Shown one piece after another: positions 1 to 8,924 of a stretch of 64,000 nt of DNA. The stretch spans positions 2,899,001 through 2,963,000 of the forward strand of contig NZ_CP090059.1 of NCBI RefSeq assembly GCF_021391395.1, given 5' to 3'. Both the position numbers and the translations under genes were made by a program. Positions within the stretch are counted from its first letter, which is position 1; every line of letters begins with the position of its first letter. The stretch is from Sphingomonas cannabina. Its GTDB lineage: Bacteria; Pseudomonadota; Alphaproteobacteria; Sphingomonadales; Sphingomonadaceae. The notes beneath the pieces are model-generated. The model saw only the letters and a program-made list of their open reading frames with translations. It was not told where the DNA came from and searched no databases.

Positions 1-1
1 G

Positions 2-475
2 GCGGTGCAGGCGTCGGACGGCTGGTTCGTCATCGGCGCGGCCAACCAGGGGCTGTGGCTCACCTTCCTGCAGGTGCTCGGCCGCCCCGAGCTCCAGGAC
101 GACCCGCGCTATTCGAGCAATGCCGCGCGCGTCGTCAACCGCGTCGCGCTGATCGAGGATCTGACGCCGACCTTCCTCACCCGTACCCGGCAGGAATGGA
201 TCGACGCATTGCTCGCGGCCGGCGTTCCCGCTGCCCCGATCCTCGACTATGGCGAGGCGGTGACGAGCGAGCAGGCGGTCGCGCGCGAGATGGTGATGCA
301 GGTGCCGCATCCGGTGGAGGGCGACTTCAAGGCCCTGGGCTTCCCTGTGAAGATGCGCGGCACGCCGCAACAGGTCCGCCTCCCTCCCCCGCTACTCGAC
401 GAGCATGGCGAGGCGATCCGCGAGGAACTGGCGGAAAAGGGCCTGCTCACGCCGCAGCGGGAAAGTGCCAAATGA
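2..475 (+). CDS. CaiB/BaiF family CoA-transferase, C-terminal part (5' truncated by window edge)
   Basis: The reading frame is open from the first bases, so only about the last 157 residues of a class III CoA-transferase are present. The visible part has the C-terminal pattern of the family: a segment with VSG/ASDGWFVIGAANQ-like start, a mid region GVPAAPILDYGEA and the stretch ALGFPVKMRGTP before a short tail. These enzymes move CoA between carboxylic acids in the cytosol and usually run near 400 residues. The stop codon overlaps the ATG of the following enoyl-CoA hydratase (ATGA), so the two are probably translationally coupled and act in one acyl-CoA catabolic route. The substrate cannot be told from this fragment. 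Confidence 0.85.
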   Translation, partial: AVQASDGWFVIGAANQGLWLTFLQVLGRPELQDDPRYSSNAARVVNRVALIEDLTPTFLTRTRQEWIDALLAAGVPAAPILDYGEAVTSEQAVAREMVMQVPHPVEGDFKALGFPVKMRGTPQQVRLPPPLLDEHGEAIREELAEKGLLTPQRESAK

Positions 476-1254
476 GTGACGCGCGCCTGATCTACGAGAA
501 GCGGGGCAACCAGGCCCATATCCGCTTCGACAATCCCGCCGCCCACAACGCGCTGACGAGCGCGATGTGGCACGACCTGCGCGATGCCGCGCGTGACATC
601 GCGGCCGATCCCGGCATCCGGGTCGCGGTGTTCCGCGGCGTCGGCGGCAAGGCGTTCATATCCGGCACCGACATCTCCAAGTTCGCGGATTATGCGACCG
701 GCCAGCAGGGCGTCGACTATGAGCGCGACATCGACGACTGCATGGGTGCGGTCGACGCGATCCCCTGCACGACCATCGCCGTCGTGGAGGGATGGGCGGT
801 GGGCGGCGGCCTCAATATCTCCTCGGCCTGCGATTTCCGCGTCGCCACGCCGGACGCGCACTTCGGATCGCCGATCGGGCGCACGATCGGCAATTGCCTG
901 TCCGCCGCCAGCGTGGCACGGATCGGCGGCGCCGTCGGCGTGCAGCGCGCCAAGCGCATGGTGCTGCTGGGCGAGATGCTGACTGCAGAGGAACTGCTCG
1001 GCTGTGGTTTCCTGCTGAAGGTCGTCGAGCGCGAAATGCTGGATGCGGAAGCAGAGGCGCTGGCGGAGCGCGCGGCCGAGAATGCGCCGCTCACCACCCG
1101 CGCGACCAAGGAGATGATCCGGCGCATCACCTTCGGCAACCTGCCCGACGTCGAGGACCTGATCGCTGAGGTCTATGGCAGCGCCGATTTCCGGCGGGGC
1201 GTCGCGGATTTCCTGGCGCGCACGAAGAAGGTGCCGGACTGGACTGGGAGTTAG
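472..1254 (+). CDS. Enoyl-CoA hydratase/isomerase family protein
   Basis: The product (260 aa) begins MSDARLIYEK and has the crotonase fold signature: an early oxyanion-hole strand (FRGVGGKAFISGTDISKF, near residue 55-70) and the second oxyanion/helix region VEGWAVGGGLNISSACDFRV (near 105-125). Crotonases hydrate, isomerise or hydrolyse acyl-CoA thioesters in the cytosol. The usual catalytic Glu of hydratases after the GGG segment is not obvious; the helix reads NISSACDFR, so it may be an isomerase, decarboxylase or hydrolase variant. The start overlaps the stop of the upstream CoA-transferase by four bases. It converges on the dehydrogenase operon that follows. Confidence 0.85.
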   Translation: MSDARLIYEKRGNQAHIRFDNPAAHNALTSAMWHDLRDAARDIAADPGIRVAVFRGVGGKAFISGTDISKFADYATGQQGVDYERDIDDCMGAVDAIPCTTIAVVEGWAVGGGLNISSACDFRVATPDAHFGSPIGRTIGNCLSAASVARIGGAVGVQRAKRMVLLGEMLTAEELLGCGFLLKVVEREMLDAEAEALAERAAENAPLTTRATKEMIRRITFGNLPDVEDLIAEVYGSADFRRGVADFLARTKKVPDWTGS

Positions 1255-1271
1255 AGCAGGGTTGACCCACT

Positions 1272-1365
1272 CACCCTCACCCTTCCCACCGCCTACGGCG
1301 CCGGGCCCCTTCCCTCTCCCATCGGGAGAGGGAGGGAGCGGCGAAGCCGCGGAAGGGTGAGGGTG
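1272..1365. repeat. Palindromic intergenic element between convergent genes
   Basis: The arms CACCCTCACCCTTCC (1272-1286) and GGAAGGGTGAGGGTG (1351-1365) are exact inverted complements. An inner hairpin CCCTCTCCC-atc-GGGAGAGGG lies near 1313-1332 in the loop. It lies between the convergent hydratase and cytochrome genes and could act as a bidirectional terminator. It resembles the GC-rich elements at 52.5, 54.1 and 55.5 kb in layout (CTCCCC/CTCTCC cores inside long arms) though not in exact sequence. Confidence 0.75.
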
Positions 1366-1404
1366 ACAACGGTTCCGCTTGAATTCATCTTGCTTTAGGG
1401 AATC

Positions 1405-1848
1405 CTACTCCGCCGGCTTCTGCGCGGTGATCCTGACATTGGGCATCAGCGCCGCGTTGGGCGGCAGCGGCAGTGTGCCCGGCGGAAAGCCGTTCGCCTC
1501 GAACATATATGCCTCGATATCCGCCACCTTGCGGCCGCCAAGGCTGCCCGGCGCGTTCAGCGGCATGGTCGACTGGATGCGGCCGAACAGGTCTCCGGCC
1601 GAGGTGTTGTTCCAGTTGTTGAGGAAGCCCGGGCCGACGAGTGCCGGCGCCACGTCGATTCCGGCCAGCGTGTCGCCGTGGCAGGCGGCGCAGTTCTCCG
1701 CATAGGCGACCTTGCCGCGCGCGGCCTGCTCGGCGGTGTAGACGCCGCTCCACACGTTGCGCTCGGGCGCCTGCGCACGCGACACCATGGCGCCGCCGAG
1801 AAGCAGCGCGGCGCCTGCCAGCCAATATCCCTGCGTCCGCCTGTCCAT
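1405..1848 (-). CDS. Mono-haem c-type cytochrome, partner of the PQQ dehydrogenase
   Basis: A 147-aa exported protein with a hydrophobic N-terminal segment (residues 8-26) and one haem-binding motif, CAACH at residues 53-57. The likely axial Met is in QSTMPLNAP. The size and single haem fit a small periplasmic cytochrome c that takes electrons from a quinoprotein. The ATG overlaps the TGA of the PQQ dehydrogenase by one base (TGATG), so both are made from one message and probably work as a pair. It is the last gene of the minus-strand operon that starts with the amidohydrolase at 12.4 kb. Confidence 0.9.
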   Translation of the reverse strand: MDRRTQGYWLAGAALLLGGAMVSRAQAPERNVWSGVYTAEQAARGKVAYAENCAACHGDTLAGIDVAPALVGPGFLNNWNNTSAGDLFGRIQSTMPLNAPGSLGGRKVADIEAYMFEANGFPPGTLPLPPNAALMPNVRITAQKPAE

Positions 1849-3917
1849 CACGCCACTCCCGGAAGCCGGAACGCCACCAGCTCGGCGCTGTAGTTGCCGC
1901 CGCCGATGGCGACGACGATGTACTGGCGTCCGTTCACCATATAAGTCATCGGCGAGCCGCTCTGCGGCGCGGGCATGTAGACCGCGCCCTTCTCCTCGCC
2001 GGTCGCCTTGTCGTAGGCCCGCAGCATCGCGCCCCTGATGCCATATTCGTTGGTGTAGAAGCCCGCCTCGCCGCAGATCACGAGCGTCTTGGTGCACAGC
2101 GGCCCGAGGTTGCCGGCGCGGCCGGTGCGCGGGATCTTCAACCCCTTGAGCGCAGGGTGATCGCGGACATTGTCCGGCGTCTCGCCATGCGCGATCTGCC
2201 ACTTGATGTCGCCTTTGGTGAGGTCGATCGCGGTGATGCGGCCGTAGGGCGGCTTGAGCAGCGGCAGGCCCTGCACGGTCAGGAAGCCCGGCGGCGGACC
2301 CGAGCCGGGCTTCGCCGCGGGCGGGCGCCGGAACTGGGTGGCTCCTTCCGCACCCATCGCCACCTGCGGCCGCACCTCCCTGCCGGCAATGCCGTGCACC
2401 TGCGGAAATTCGGAGACGCTCGGATCGTCGTTCGGGATGATCCCGATCACCGACGGCTGGGTCTTGGAATAGACGAAGACGGTGTGGCTCTCCGGATCGT
2501 AGCTGCCGCCCGGCCAGTTGGTCCCACCCTGGATGCCCGGAACGGAGATAGTGCCCCAGCGGCCGGGCTTGCTCACCACCGGCGGCGTGTAGAGCGGTCC
2601 GATCTTGTACTGCTTCACCAGCTCGACCGCCTGGGCGCGCAGCTCCGGGGTGAAGTCGATCAGGTCGTCGACGGTAACCCCCTGCACGTCATAGGCGGGC
2701 GGCTTGGTCGGGAAGGGCTGGGTCCTGGCATACCATTCGCCCGGCACGTCGCCCGCCTCGACCGGCCGCTCGACGATCGGCCAGATCGGCTTGCCGCTGG
2801 TACGGTCGAGGACATAGAGGAAACATTGCTTGGTGGGCTGGGCGAGCGCCTTCACCGTCCTGCCGTTCACGGGGATGTCGCACAGGATCGGCGCGCACGG
2901 GATATCGCGGTCCCACAATCCGTGGTGGACCAGCTGATAGTGCCAGCGTCGCTCGCCGGTCTCCAGGTCCAGCGCGACGAGCGATTCCCCGAACAGCGCG
3001 TTGCCGCGGCGGAACAGCCCCATCTCGTCCCCGGTGGGCAGCTCGACCGGCACATAGACCAGGCCAAGCTCCTCGTCGGCGGACATCTCCGCCCATACGC
3101 CGGCATTGCCGGCCTCGTCGGCGTCGCCGTTCAGCCAGCTGTCGTAGCCGTACTCGCCCTTTTTCGGGATGGTATGGAATATCCATTTGCGCTTGCCGGT
3201 GCGCACGTCGAACCCACGCACATAGCCCTTCACGTTCCTGCGGACCGCCGGCACGTCGCCCGCCGCATGGGCCGCACCGACGACGACCACGTCGCGCGCG
3301 ATCAGCGGCGTCGCATGCAGGCCGACATCGGCCGTCTCCGGATCGATCTCCTGATCGAAATCCTTCTTGAGATCGACCACGCCGCCGACGCCGAAGGCGG
3401 GATCGGGAAGGCCGGTCGCGGCGTCGAGCGAAACGAGCTGGTAGCCGATCGTCACGAACAGGATGCGTTCCTGCGTGCCGTCGGTCCAATAGGAGCAGCC
3501 ATGGCCCGAAAGCTGGCGCGGCGAGTTGAGCGCGCGCTGGCCCTCGTCCTTGCGGTACATCCACAGCAGCTCGCCGGTCGCCGCGTCGATCGCGACGCAA
3601 TCGCGGCGCGAGCCCGCCGTCAGGAACAAGCGGCCCTTGATCAGCAACGGCGTCGGCTCGAACTGATACTCCTTGCGCGCGCCCAAAATGTCGGTCTTGA
3701 AGCTCCACGCGACCTGCAAATCGGCGAAGTTCTCGGCATCGATCTGGTCGAGCGGCGAATAACGCGTGTTGGCCTGATCGGCCGCATAGTGGCGCCATTC
3801 CGTGTCCGGCGCTCCGGACGGCTCCTCCGCCGCCGCGCGCCGCACCGGGCCGATCCCCATGGTCGCGACGACGGCGGCCGTTCCGCCCAGCAGGTTGCGT
3901 CGGGTTATCCTGAACAT
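1848..3917 (-). CDS. PQQ-dependent alcohol/sugar dehydrogenase, Tat-exported
   Basis: A 689-aa beta-propeller quinoprotein with repeated Trp-docking strands (for example AATGELLWMYRKDEG, LETGERRWHYQ and LTKGDIKWQIAHG). The N-terminus carries ITRRNLLGG followed by a hydrophobic stretch and AAAEE, a good twin-arginine signal, so it should act in the periplasm. There is no five-helix membrane domain as in E. coli Gcd and no C-terminal haem domain, so electrons would pass to the separate cytochrome encoded just downstream. Length and sequence fit the quinoprotein glucose/alcohol dehydrogenase group; the substrate is unknown. It follows the aldehyde dehydrogenase after a 56-base gap in the same operon. 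Confidence 0.9.
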   Translation of the reverse strand: MFRITRRNLLGGTAAVVATMGIGPVRRAAAEEPSGAPDTEWRHYAADQANTRYSPLDQIDAENFADLQVAWSFKTDILGARKEYQFEPTPLLIKGRLFLTAGSRRDCVAIDAATGELLWMYRKDEGQRALNSPRQLSGHGCSYWTDGTQERILFVTIGYQLVSLDAATGLPDPAFGVGGVVDLKKDFDQEIDPETADVGLHATPLIARDVVVVGAAHAAGDVPAVRRNVKGYVRGFDVRTGKRKWIFHTIPKKGEYGYDSWLNGDADEAGNAGVWAEMSADEELGLVYVPVELPTGDEMGLFRRGNALFGESLVALDLETGERRWHYQLVHHGLWDRDIPCAPILCDIPVNGRTVKALAQPTKQCFLYVLDRTSGKPIWPIVERPVEAGDVPGEWYARTQPFPTKPPAYDVQGVTVDDLIDFTPELRAQAVELVKQYKIGPLYTPPVVSKPGRWGTISVPGIQGGTNWPGGSYDPESHTVFVYSKTQPSVIGIIPNDDPSVSEFPQVHGIAGREVRPQVAMGAEGATQFRRPPAAKPGSGPPPGFLTVQGLPLLKPPYGRITAIDLTKGDIKWQIAHGETPDNVRDHPALKGLKIPRTGRAGNLGPLCTKTLVICGEAGFYTNEYGIRGAMLRAYDKATGEEKGAVYMPAPQSGSPMTYMVNGRQYIVVAIGGGNYSAELVAFRLPGVA

Positions 3918-3973
3918 CGCGCTTCCGGCCCCTCCCTCACCTCACGCTCTGCGGCGCTACGGACCTTCGCGGG

Positions 3974-5458
3974 TCACCAGCTCACCGCGATATATTTCGC
4001 CTCGCAAAATTCGAGCAGGCCGTGATGCGCGCCCTCCCGTCCGAGCCCGCTCTGCTTGACGCCGCCGAAGGGTGCGGCCGCATCGGACACGAGGCCGCGA
4101 TTGATCGCCACCATGCCGGCCTCGATGCGCTCGGCGATCTGCAGGCCGCGCTTCAGATCATCGGTGTAGACATAGGCGGCGAGGCCATATTCGGTGGCAT
4201 TGGCGAGCGCCACGGCCTCCTCCGGGTCGTCGAACGGGATCACCGCCGCCACCGGGCCGAATACCTCCGTCGTCAGGATTTCCGAACCTGGCCGGACATT
4301 CGCGATCACGGACGGCGGATAGAAGAAACCCGTGCCCGCCGGCGCCTTGCCGCCCAGTTTCACCTCGGCTCCGCGGCCGACGGCGTCCGCCACCAGATGC
4401 TCGATCTTCTCGATCGCCTGCCGGTTGATCATCGCCCCGCACTGCGTCGCGGCCTCGATGCCGGGGCCCATCGTCATCGCGCCCATGCGCTCGACCAGCT
4501 TCGCGACGAAGGCGTCATGAATGCCGCGCTGGACGTAGAAGCGGTTGGCGGCCGTGCACGCCTCGCCGGCGTTGCGCATCTTGGCAACCATCGCGCCCTC
4601 GATCGCCTCATCGAGGTCCGCGTCGTCGAGGACCAGGAAAGGCGCGTTGCCGCCCAGCTCCATCGACGAGCTGATGACCTGATCCGCCGCCTCGTGCAGC
4701 AGGATGCGCCCGACCTCGGTGGAGCCGGTGAAGGACAGCTTGCGCACGCGCGGATCGTGCAGGATGCCGCTGCAGAGCGGCCCCGGATCACTGGTGTTGA
4801 CGACGTTGACGACCCCGGCCGGCACGCCCGCCCGGCGCATGATCTCCGCGACGGCGAGCGCCGTCAGCGGCGTTTCCTCGGCCGGCTTGAGGATGCAGGT
4901 GCATCCTGCAGCCAGCGCCGGAGCGATCTTGCGCGTCGCCATCGCGGCGGGGAAGTTCCATGGCGTGACGAGCAGCGCGATGCCGATCGGCTGATACTGC
5001 ACCATGATGCGGTTGGCGCCGGACGGCGACACGGCCAGCTCGCCGTTGATGCGCACCGCCTCCTCCGCATACCAGCGGAAGAATTCGGCGGCATAGGCCA
5101 CCTCGCCGCGCGCATCGGACAGCGCCTTGCCGTTCTCGAGCGTGATCAGCTGCGCCAGCCATTCCTGCTCGGCCATCATCGCATGGAAGCAGGCGAGCAG
5201 GATCTCGGCGCGCTTGCGCGGCGCGGTCGCCGCCCATTGCGGCGCGGCGGCAGCGGCGGCATCCACCGCGGCGATACCTTCCGCAGGGCTTGCATCCGCA
5301 ACCGAGGTCAGCACCGTCTCGGTCGCCGGATCGAGGATGTCGATGCGTCGCGCACTGGCGGCAGGGATCCATGCATCGCCGATCAGCAGGTCGGTGGGGA
5401 CGGCGAACGGGCCGGCATGACCGTCAGTCGTCGTGCAGGTGAAGCTGTTGGTCGTCAT
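3974..5458 (-). CDS. NAD(P)-dependent aldehyde dehydrogenase, succinate-semialdehyde dehydrogenase-like
   Basis: A 494-aa cytosolic aldehyde dehydrogenase. The nucleotide-binding region includes VTPWNFPAAMATRK and FTGSTEVGR. The general-base Glu lies in SSSMELGGNAP and the catalytic Cys in NAGEACTAANRF. These motifs and the length match the GabD/succinate-semialdehyde dehydrogenase branch, but in this operon the enzyme more likely oxidises an aldehyde produced by one of the alcohol dehydrogenases. Twenty bases separate it from the iron-type alcohol dehydrogenase upstream. No signal peptide is seen. Confidence 0.9.
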   Translation of the reverse strand: MTTNSFTCTTTDGHAGPFAVPTDLLIGDAWIPAASARRIDILDPATETVLTSVADASPAEGIAAVDAAAAAAPQWAATAPRKRAEILLACFHAMMAEQEWLAQLITLENGKALSDARGEVAYAAEFFRWYAEEAVRINGELAVSPSGANRIMVQYQPIGIALLVTPWNFPAAMATRKIAPALAAGCTCILKPAEETPLTALAVAEIMRRAGVPAGVVNVVNTSDPGPLCSGILHDPRVRKLSFTGSTEVGRILLHEAADQVISSSMELGGNAPFLVLDDADLDEAIEGAMVAKMRNAGEACTAANRFYVQRGIHDAFVAKLVERMGAMTMGPGIEAATQCGAMINRQAIEKIEHLVADAVGRGAEVKLGGKAPAGTGFFYPPSVIANVRPGSEILTTEVFGPVAAVIPFDDPEEAVALANATEYGLAAYVYTDDLKRGLQIAERIEAGMVAINRGLVSDAAAPFGGVKQSGLGREGAHHGLLEFCEAKYIAVSW

Positions 5459-5478
5459 GAGAGCTCTTGTTCCGGGGA

Positions 5479-6714
5479 TCAGGCGGATTTCAGCGCCGCC
5501 CGCTCGCCCGAGAAGGCCGCGCGGGTGATGCTCTGCATCGCCGAGAGATCGAGGGGACGGGGATTGTTCTTGACCAGCCGGGCCGCGTTCAACGCGTTTT
5601 CCGCGACGAACTCTTGCTGATCGGCCTTCAGGCCCAGCGCGGCGAGCGAGCGGGGAATGCCGACGCGGCCGAGCAGGTCTGCGACCGCGTCGATGAAGGC
5701 CTGCGACATCTCTTCCTCCGGCGCGTCGGGCAGATCGGCCGTCCGCGCCAGCTCGGCGAAGCTACGGATGCAATAGGGCTGGTTGAACTGCATGACGAAC
5801 GGCAGCAGCGTCGCCACCCCGTCCCCGTGCGCAGTATGCGTGAGGTTGCCGACCGGATATTGCAGCGCATGCGCCGCCGCCGTACCCGCCGTGCCAAAGG
5901 CGCAGCCCGCCGCCAGCGCGGCCAGCATCAGCCCTTCCCGCGCCTCGATGTCGTTGCCGTCGCGATAGGCCCGTTCGAGGAACAGGAAGATCTTGGCGAC
6001 GGCAAGCCGCGCGAAATGGTCGGAGAGCACGTTCTTGCCGACGAACACATGCTGCTCCGTCAGCATGGGATCGGCGGGGCGTGCCAGCGTCGTATAAGCC
6101 TCCACTGCATGGGTCAGCGCGTCGGCCCCCGAACAGGCGGTCAGGGCCGGCGGGCAGCTGACGGTCAGCTCCGGGTCGCAGATCGCGATCAGAGGGATGA
6201 GATAGGGGCTGGCGATGCCGACCTTCGCGCCGCGCTCTTCGTCGGATACCACCGCAACCGGCGTCACCTCCGATCCGGTACCGGCCGTCGTCGGCATCGC
6301 GATCAGGGGCATGACCGAGCCCGGCACCGCGAACTCGCCATAATAGGAGCGGATGTCGCCCCCATGGGTGAGCAGGACGGCGACCGCCTTGGCCATGTCC
6401 ATGGAACTGCCGCCGCCGATGCCGATCACCAGATCGGGCGCGAAGCGGCGCACTTCCTCGACGCAGGCCGTGATCGACGCGATCGGCAGATCCGGGATCG
6501 TCCGGTCGAAGACATGGACCTCCAGGCCATGGGCGCGCAGATCGGCGACCATCGCGTGGAATTCGGGCTGGGCACCTTGCCGCGCATCGGTACAGACCAG
6601 GGCACGCCTACCGCACTTGCCGGCGGCGGAGCCGAGCGCATGGCGCTGCCCGCGCCCGAACAGGATCGAGCGCGGCAGGCGAAGGGCGCCGAAGATGGGA
6701 GGGAGCTCGCTCAC
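5479..6714 (-). CDS. Iron-containing alcohol dehydrogenase
   Basis: A 411-aa group III (Fe-type) alcohol dehydrogenase. The NAD-binding GGGSSMD and the TTAGTGSEVT motif are present. The metal ligands are seen as the Asp and His in SGADALTHAVEAY and the His residues in AHALQYPVG and HTAHGDG. The family also includes maleylacetate reductases and 1,3-propanediol dehydrogenases. The start is GTG, whose bases overlap the stop of the upstream cytochrome gene (GTGA). Its product aldehyde could feed the aldehyde dehydrogenase encoded next. It lacks a signal peptide and should be cytosolic, unlike the other two dehydrogenases of the operon. Confidence 0.9.
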   Translation of the reverse strand: MSELPPIFGALRLPRSILFGRGQRHALGSAAGKCGRRALVCTDARQGAQPEFHAMVADLRAHGLEVHVFDRTIPDLPIASITACVEEVRRFAPDLVIGIGGGSSMDMAKAVAVLLTHGGDIRSYYGEFAVPGSVMPLIAMPTTAGTGSEVTPVAVVSDEERGAKVGIASPYLIPLIAICDPELTVSCPPALTACSGADALTHAVEAYTTLARPADPMLTEQHVFVGKNVLSDHFARLAVAKIFLFLERAYRDGNDIEAREGLMLAALAAGCAFGTAGTAAAHALQYPVGNLTHTAHGDGVATLLPFVMQFNQPYCIRSFAELARTADLPDAPEEEMSQAFIDAVADLLGRVGIPRSLAALGLKADQQEFVAENALNAARLVKNNPRPLDLSAMQSITRAAFSGERAALKSA

Positions 6715-7109
6715 TTCCTGCTACCGTCCGCGCCATATTGTTTCAGATAGGCGATCACGTCCGCGCGATCCTGCGGCGCGGCCATGCCGGGGAAGATCAT
6801 CTTCGTGCCGGGCACCAGCTTGGACGGCCCCTGGAGCAGCCTGTCGATGCTGGCTTCGTCCCACTTGATGCCGGATGCCTTCATCGCCGGCGAATAGCGG
6901 TAGCCCGGCTCGCCGCCCGCCGCGCGCCCGACCACGCCGTTCAGTGCCGGACCGATCGACCGGGCCGGGTTCGGGCCGACCTTGTGACAAGCCGCGCAGC
7001 GCGTGAAAAGCTGCTGCCCGCGAGCGGGATCCCCCTTCGGGGCCGGCGCCGCGATCGCCGCCCCGGCCATCACGGCCCCCATGCCGACAGCCAATATCCA
7101 GGTCTTCAC
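6711..7109 (-). CDS. Class I cytochrome c, probable electron acceptor of the GMC dehydrogenase
   Basis: A small exported cytochrome of about 132 aa with a signal peptide (residues 1-21), one haem motif CAACH (38-42) and a likely Met ligand in the region FPGM near residue 100. This is the cytochrome c2/c550 pattern. A GTG at 7115 is also in frame but lies only two bases after AGGAGG; the GTG at 7109 has an eight-base spacer and was chosen. It sits directly after the GMC dehydrogenase gene, where related complexes carry a cytochrome subunit, although those are usually multi-haem. Confidence 0.88.
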   Translation of the reverse strand: MKTWILAVGMGAVMAGAAIAAPAPKGDPARGQQLFTRCAACHKVGPNPARSIGPALNGVVGRAAGGEPGYRYSPAMKASGIKWDEASIDRLLQGPSKLVPGTKMIFPGMAAPQDRADVIAYLKQYGADGSRK

Positions 7110-7148
7110 GTACACAACCTCCTATCGAGCGCGTCTCGCGCGCCCAGT

Positions 7149-8924
7149 TCACACCAAGGCGCCTGGGCGCTTCAGATATTTCTTCGTGATGGCATCGGCC
7201 GCCCAGAAGGCGAGCGCGCCGACCGGCCCGGTCGGATTGCGCCCGGCATTCTGCGGGAACACGCAGGCGCCGAGCACGAAGACGTTCGGCACGTCCCACG
7301 ACTGGCAATATTTGTTGAGCGCGCTCGTGTTCGGATCGTCGCCGAACACCACGCCGCCCGTATTGTGGGTGGTCTGGTAGCGGGCGCTGTTGAAACGGCC
7401 GAAGCTGCGCGGCGTACCGGCGCTCTCTTGCTTCCGCCCGGTGATCTCCGCCGCGATCCGTTCGCAGACCGCGGTGTGCGCGGCCATCAGCTTGCGCTCG
7501 TTCTCCTGCCAGTCGAAGGTCAGGCGCAGCAGCGGCCGGCCGAAGGCGTCGCGATAGGTCGGATCGAGATCGAAGTAATTCTGGCGATAGCTCATCACCG
7601 CACCCTGGTGGCCGATCGCCGAGACGTGCTGATAGGCGTCGACCATCGCCTTCTTCCATCCCCTGCCCCAGCGCGGCTGGCCAGGCATGGTCGGATGGTA
7701 GGTCAGCGGATCGCCGCTGTTGTTGCCGAGGCTGATGCCGCCGCCGCCGATATAGCCTGCCTTGGCGAAGTCGTAATTGTCGCCGTTGAAATCGTCGATC
7801 CAGCTGCCGAGCGCCCCCGATCCCATGAAGGGGTTGGTGAACACGTCCTTGTCCAGCAGGATGAACGCTCCGCCCCCGCCCTGGAACGCGTAGTTGCGGC
7901 CGACGACGCCGGTATTCGTCTTGGGATCATAGGGCCTGCCGATGCCGGAATGCAGCATGAGGTGGACGTTGCCGGTGACGAAGGCGCCCAGGATCACGAG
8001 GTCGGCGGGCTGCTCCAGCTCGCGCCCGCGCGCATCGACATAGGTGACACCGGTCGCCCGCTTGCCGTCCGCGGCAAGGTTGACCTTCACCACCGTCGCA
8101 TTGGCGCGCAGCTCGAAATTCGTGTTCTTGCGCGCCAGCGGCAACATCAGGAAATGCGGGCTCGCCTTCGCATTCGCCTCGCAACCATAGGCGGTGCAGT
8201 GTCCGCAATAATGGCATTGGCCGAGCGGGATGCCGTCCGGGTTCACATAATCCTGCGAGCAGTTCGCCGTCGGGATCGGGAATGGATGATAGCCAAGGTT
8301 GCTCGTCGCCTTGTCGAACAGCGTCATCATGTGCGACGCGGTCATCGGCGGCGTAGGATATTCGTTCTGGCGCGGCGCCTCGAACGGATTGCCGCCCGGC
8401 ACCTTCCGCCCCTTGATGTTCCCGGCCTTGCCGGAGATGCCGCACACCTTCTCGAACTTGTCGTAATAGGGCTCCAGCTCGTCATAGGAGACCGGCCAGT
8501 CCTGGAGGTTCATGTCCTCCGGAACGATGCCCTTCCCATATTTGGCGATGGTGCCGGAGCGCATCTTGTGCTCCCACTCCAGCCAGCGCCAGGTCAGCCC
8601 CGACCAGTGCGCGCCCGAGCCGCCGACATTGGTGCCGGGCCAGTAGAAGCCGTGCTCGCGGATCGGCAGCGCGACCTGGTCCATGCTGTTGCGGAAGGTG
8701 ATGGTCTCCTGCGAAAGGTCCTGCACCATGTGCAGGCGGCGCGTGTACTTGAGGGCGTCGTGCGCCTGGGGACCCGCGAAATCCGGATAGGTGTCCTGCG
8801 GCCGGCCGCGCTCGAACATCACGACCTTGAGGCCGGTCGGCGCCAGTTCCTTGGCGACGATGCCACCGGTCCAGCCCGAACCGACGATCACGACGTCCAC
8901 CGGCGGAAGCTTCGTCGCCATCAC
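7149..8924 (-). CDS. FAD-dependent GMC oxidoreductase, large subunit of a gluconate/glucose dehydrogenase-type complex
   Basis: A 591-aa glucose-methanol-choline family flavoprotein. The Rossmann FAD motif is IVGSGWTGG (residues 13-21). The C-terminal half has the active-site His region THNTGG and the FAD-closing segment NAGRNPTGPVGALAFWAADA. A cysteine group C-x2-C-x2-C-x4-C (QCHYCGHCTAYGCE, near residue 236-247) resembles the site that binds the 3Fe-4S cluster in the catalytic subunit of membrane FAD-glucose dehydrogenase. It has no signal of its own; the preceding subunit 3 carries a Tat signal and probably pilots it out. GTG start overlaps the upstream stop (GTGA). Confidence 0.92.
   Translation of the reverse strand: MMATKLPPVDVVIVGSGWTGGIVAKELAPTGLKVVMFERGRPQDTYPDFAGPQAHDALKYTRRLHMVQDLSQETITFRNSMDQVALPIREHGFYWPGTNVGGSGAHWSGLTWRWLEWEHKMRSGTIAKYGKGIVPEDMNLQDWPVSYDELEPYYDKFEKVCGISGKAGNIKGRKVPGGNPFEAPRQNEYPTPPMTASHMMTLFDKATSNLGYHPFPIPTANCSQDYVNPDGIPLGQCHYCGHCTAYGCEANAKASPHFLMLPLARKNTNFELRANATVVKVNLAADGKRATGVTYVDARGRELEQPADLVILGAFVTGNVHLMLHSGIGRPYDPKTNTGVVGRNYAFQGGGGAFILLDKDVFTNPFMGSGALGSWIDDFNGDNYDFAKAGYIGGGGISLGNNSGDPLTYHPTMPGQPRWGRGWKKAMVDAYQHVSAIGHQGAVMSYRQNYFDLDPTYRDAFGRPLLRLTFDWQENERKLMAAHTAVCERIAAEITGRKQESAGTPRSFGRFNSARYQTTHNTGGVVFGDDPNTSALNKYCQSWDVPNVFVLGACVFPQNAGRNPTGPVGALAFWAADAITKKYLKRPGALV

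Noticed and set aside
1641..4025. Very long plus-strand open frame (794 codons) opposite the PQQ dehydrogenase
   Set aside because: It is Arg/Ala/Gly-rich, has no domain pattern and mirrors a strong quinoprotein gene; GC-rich codon bias creates such shadows.
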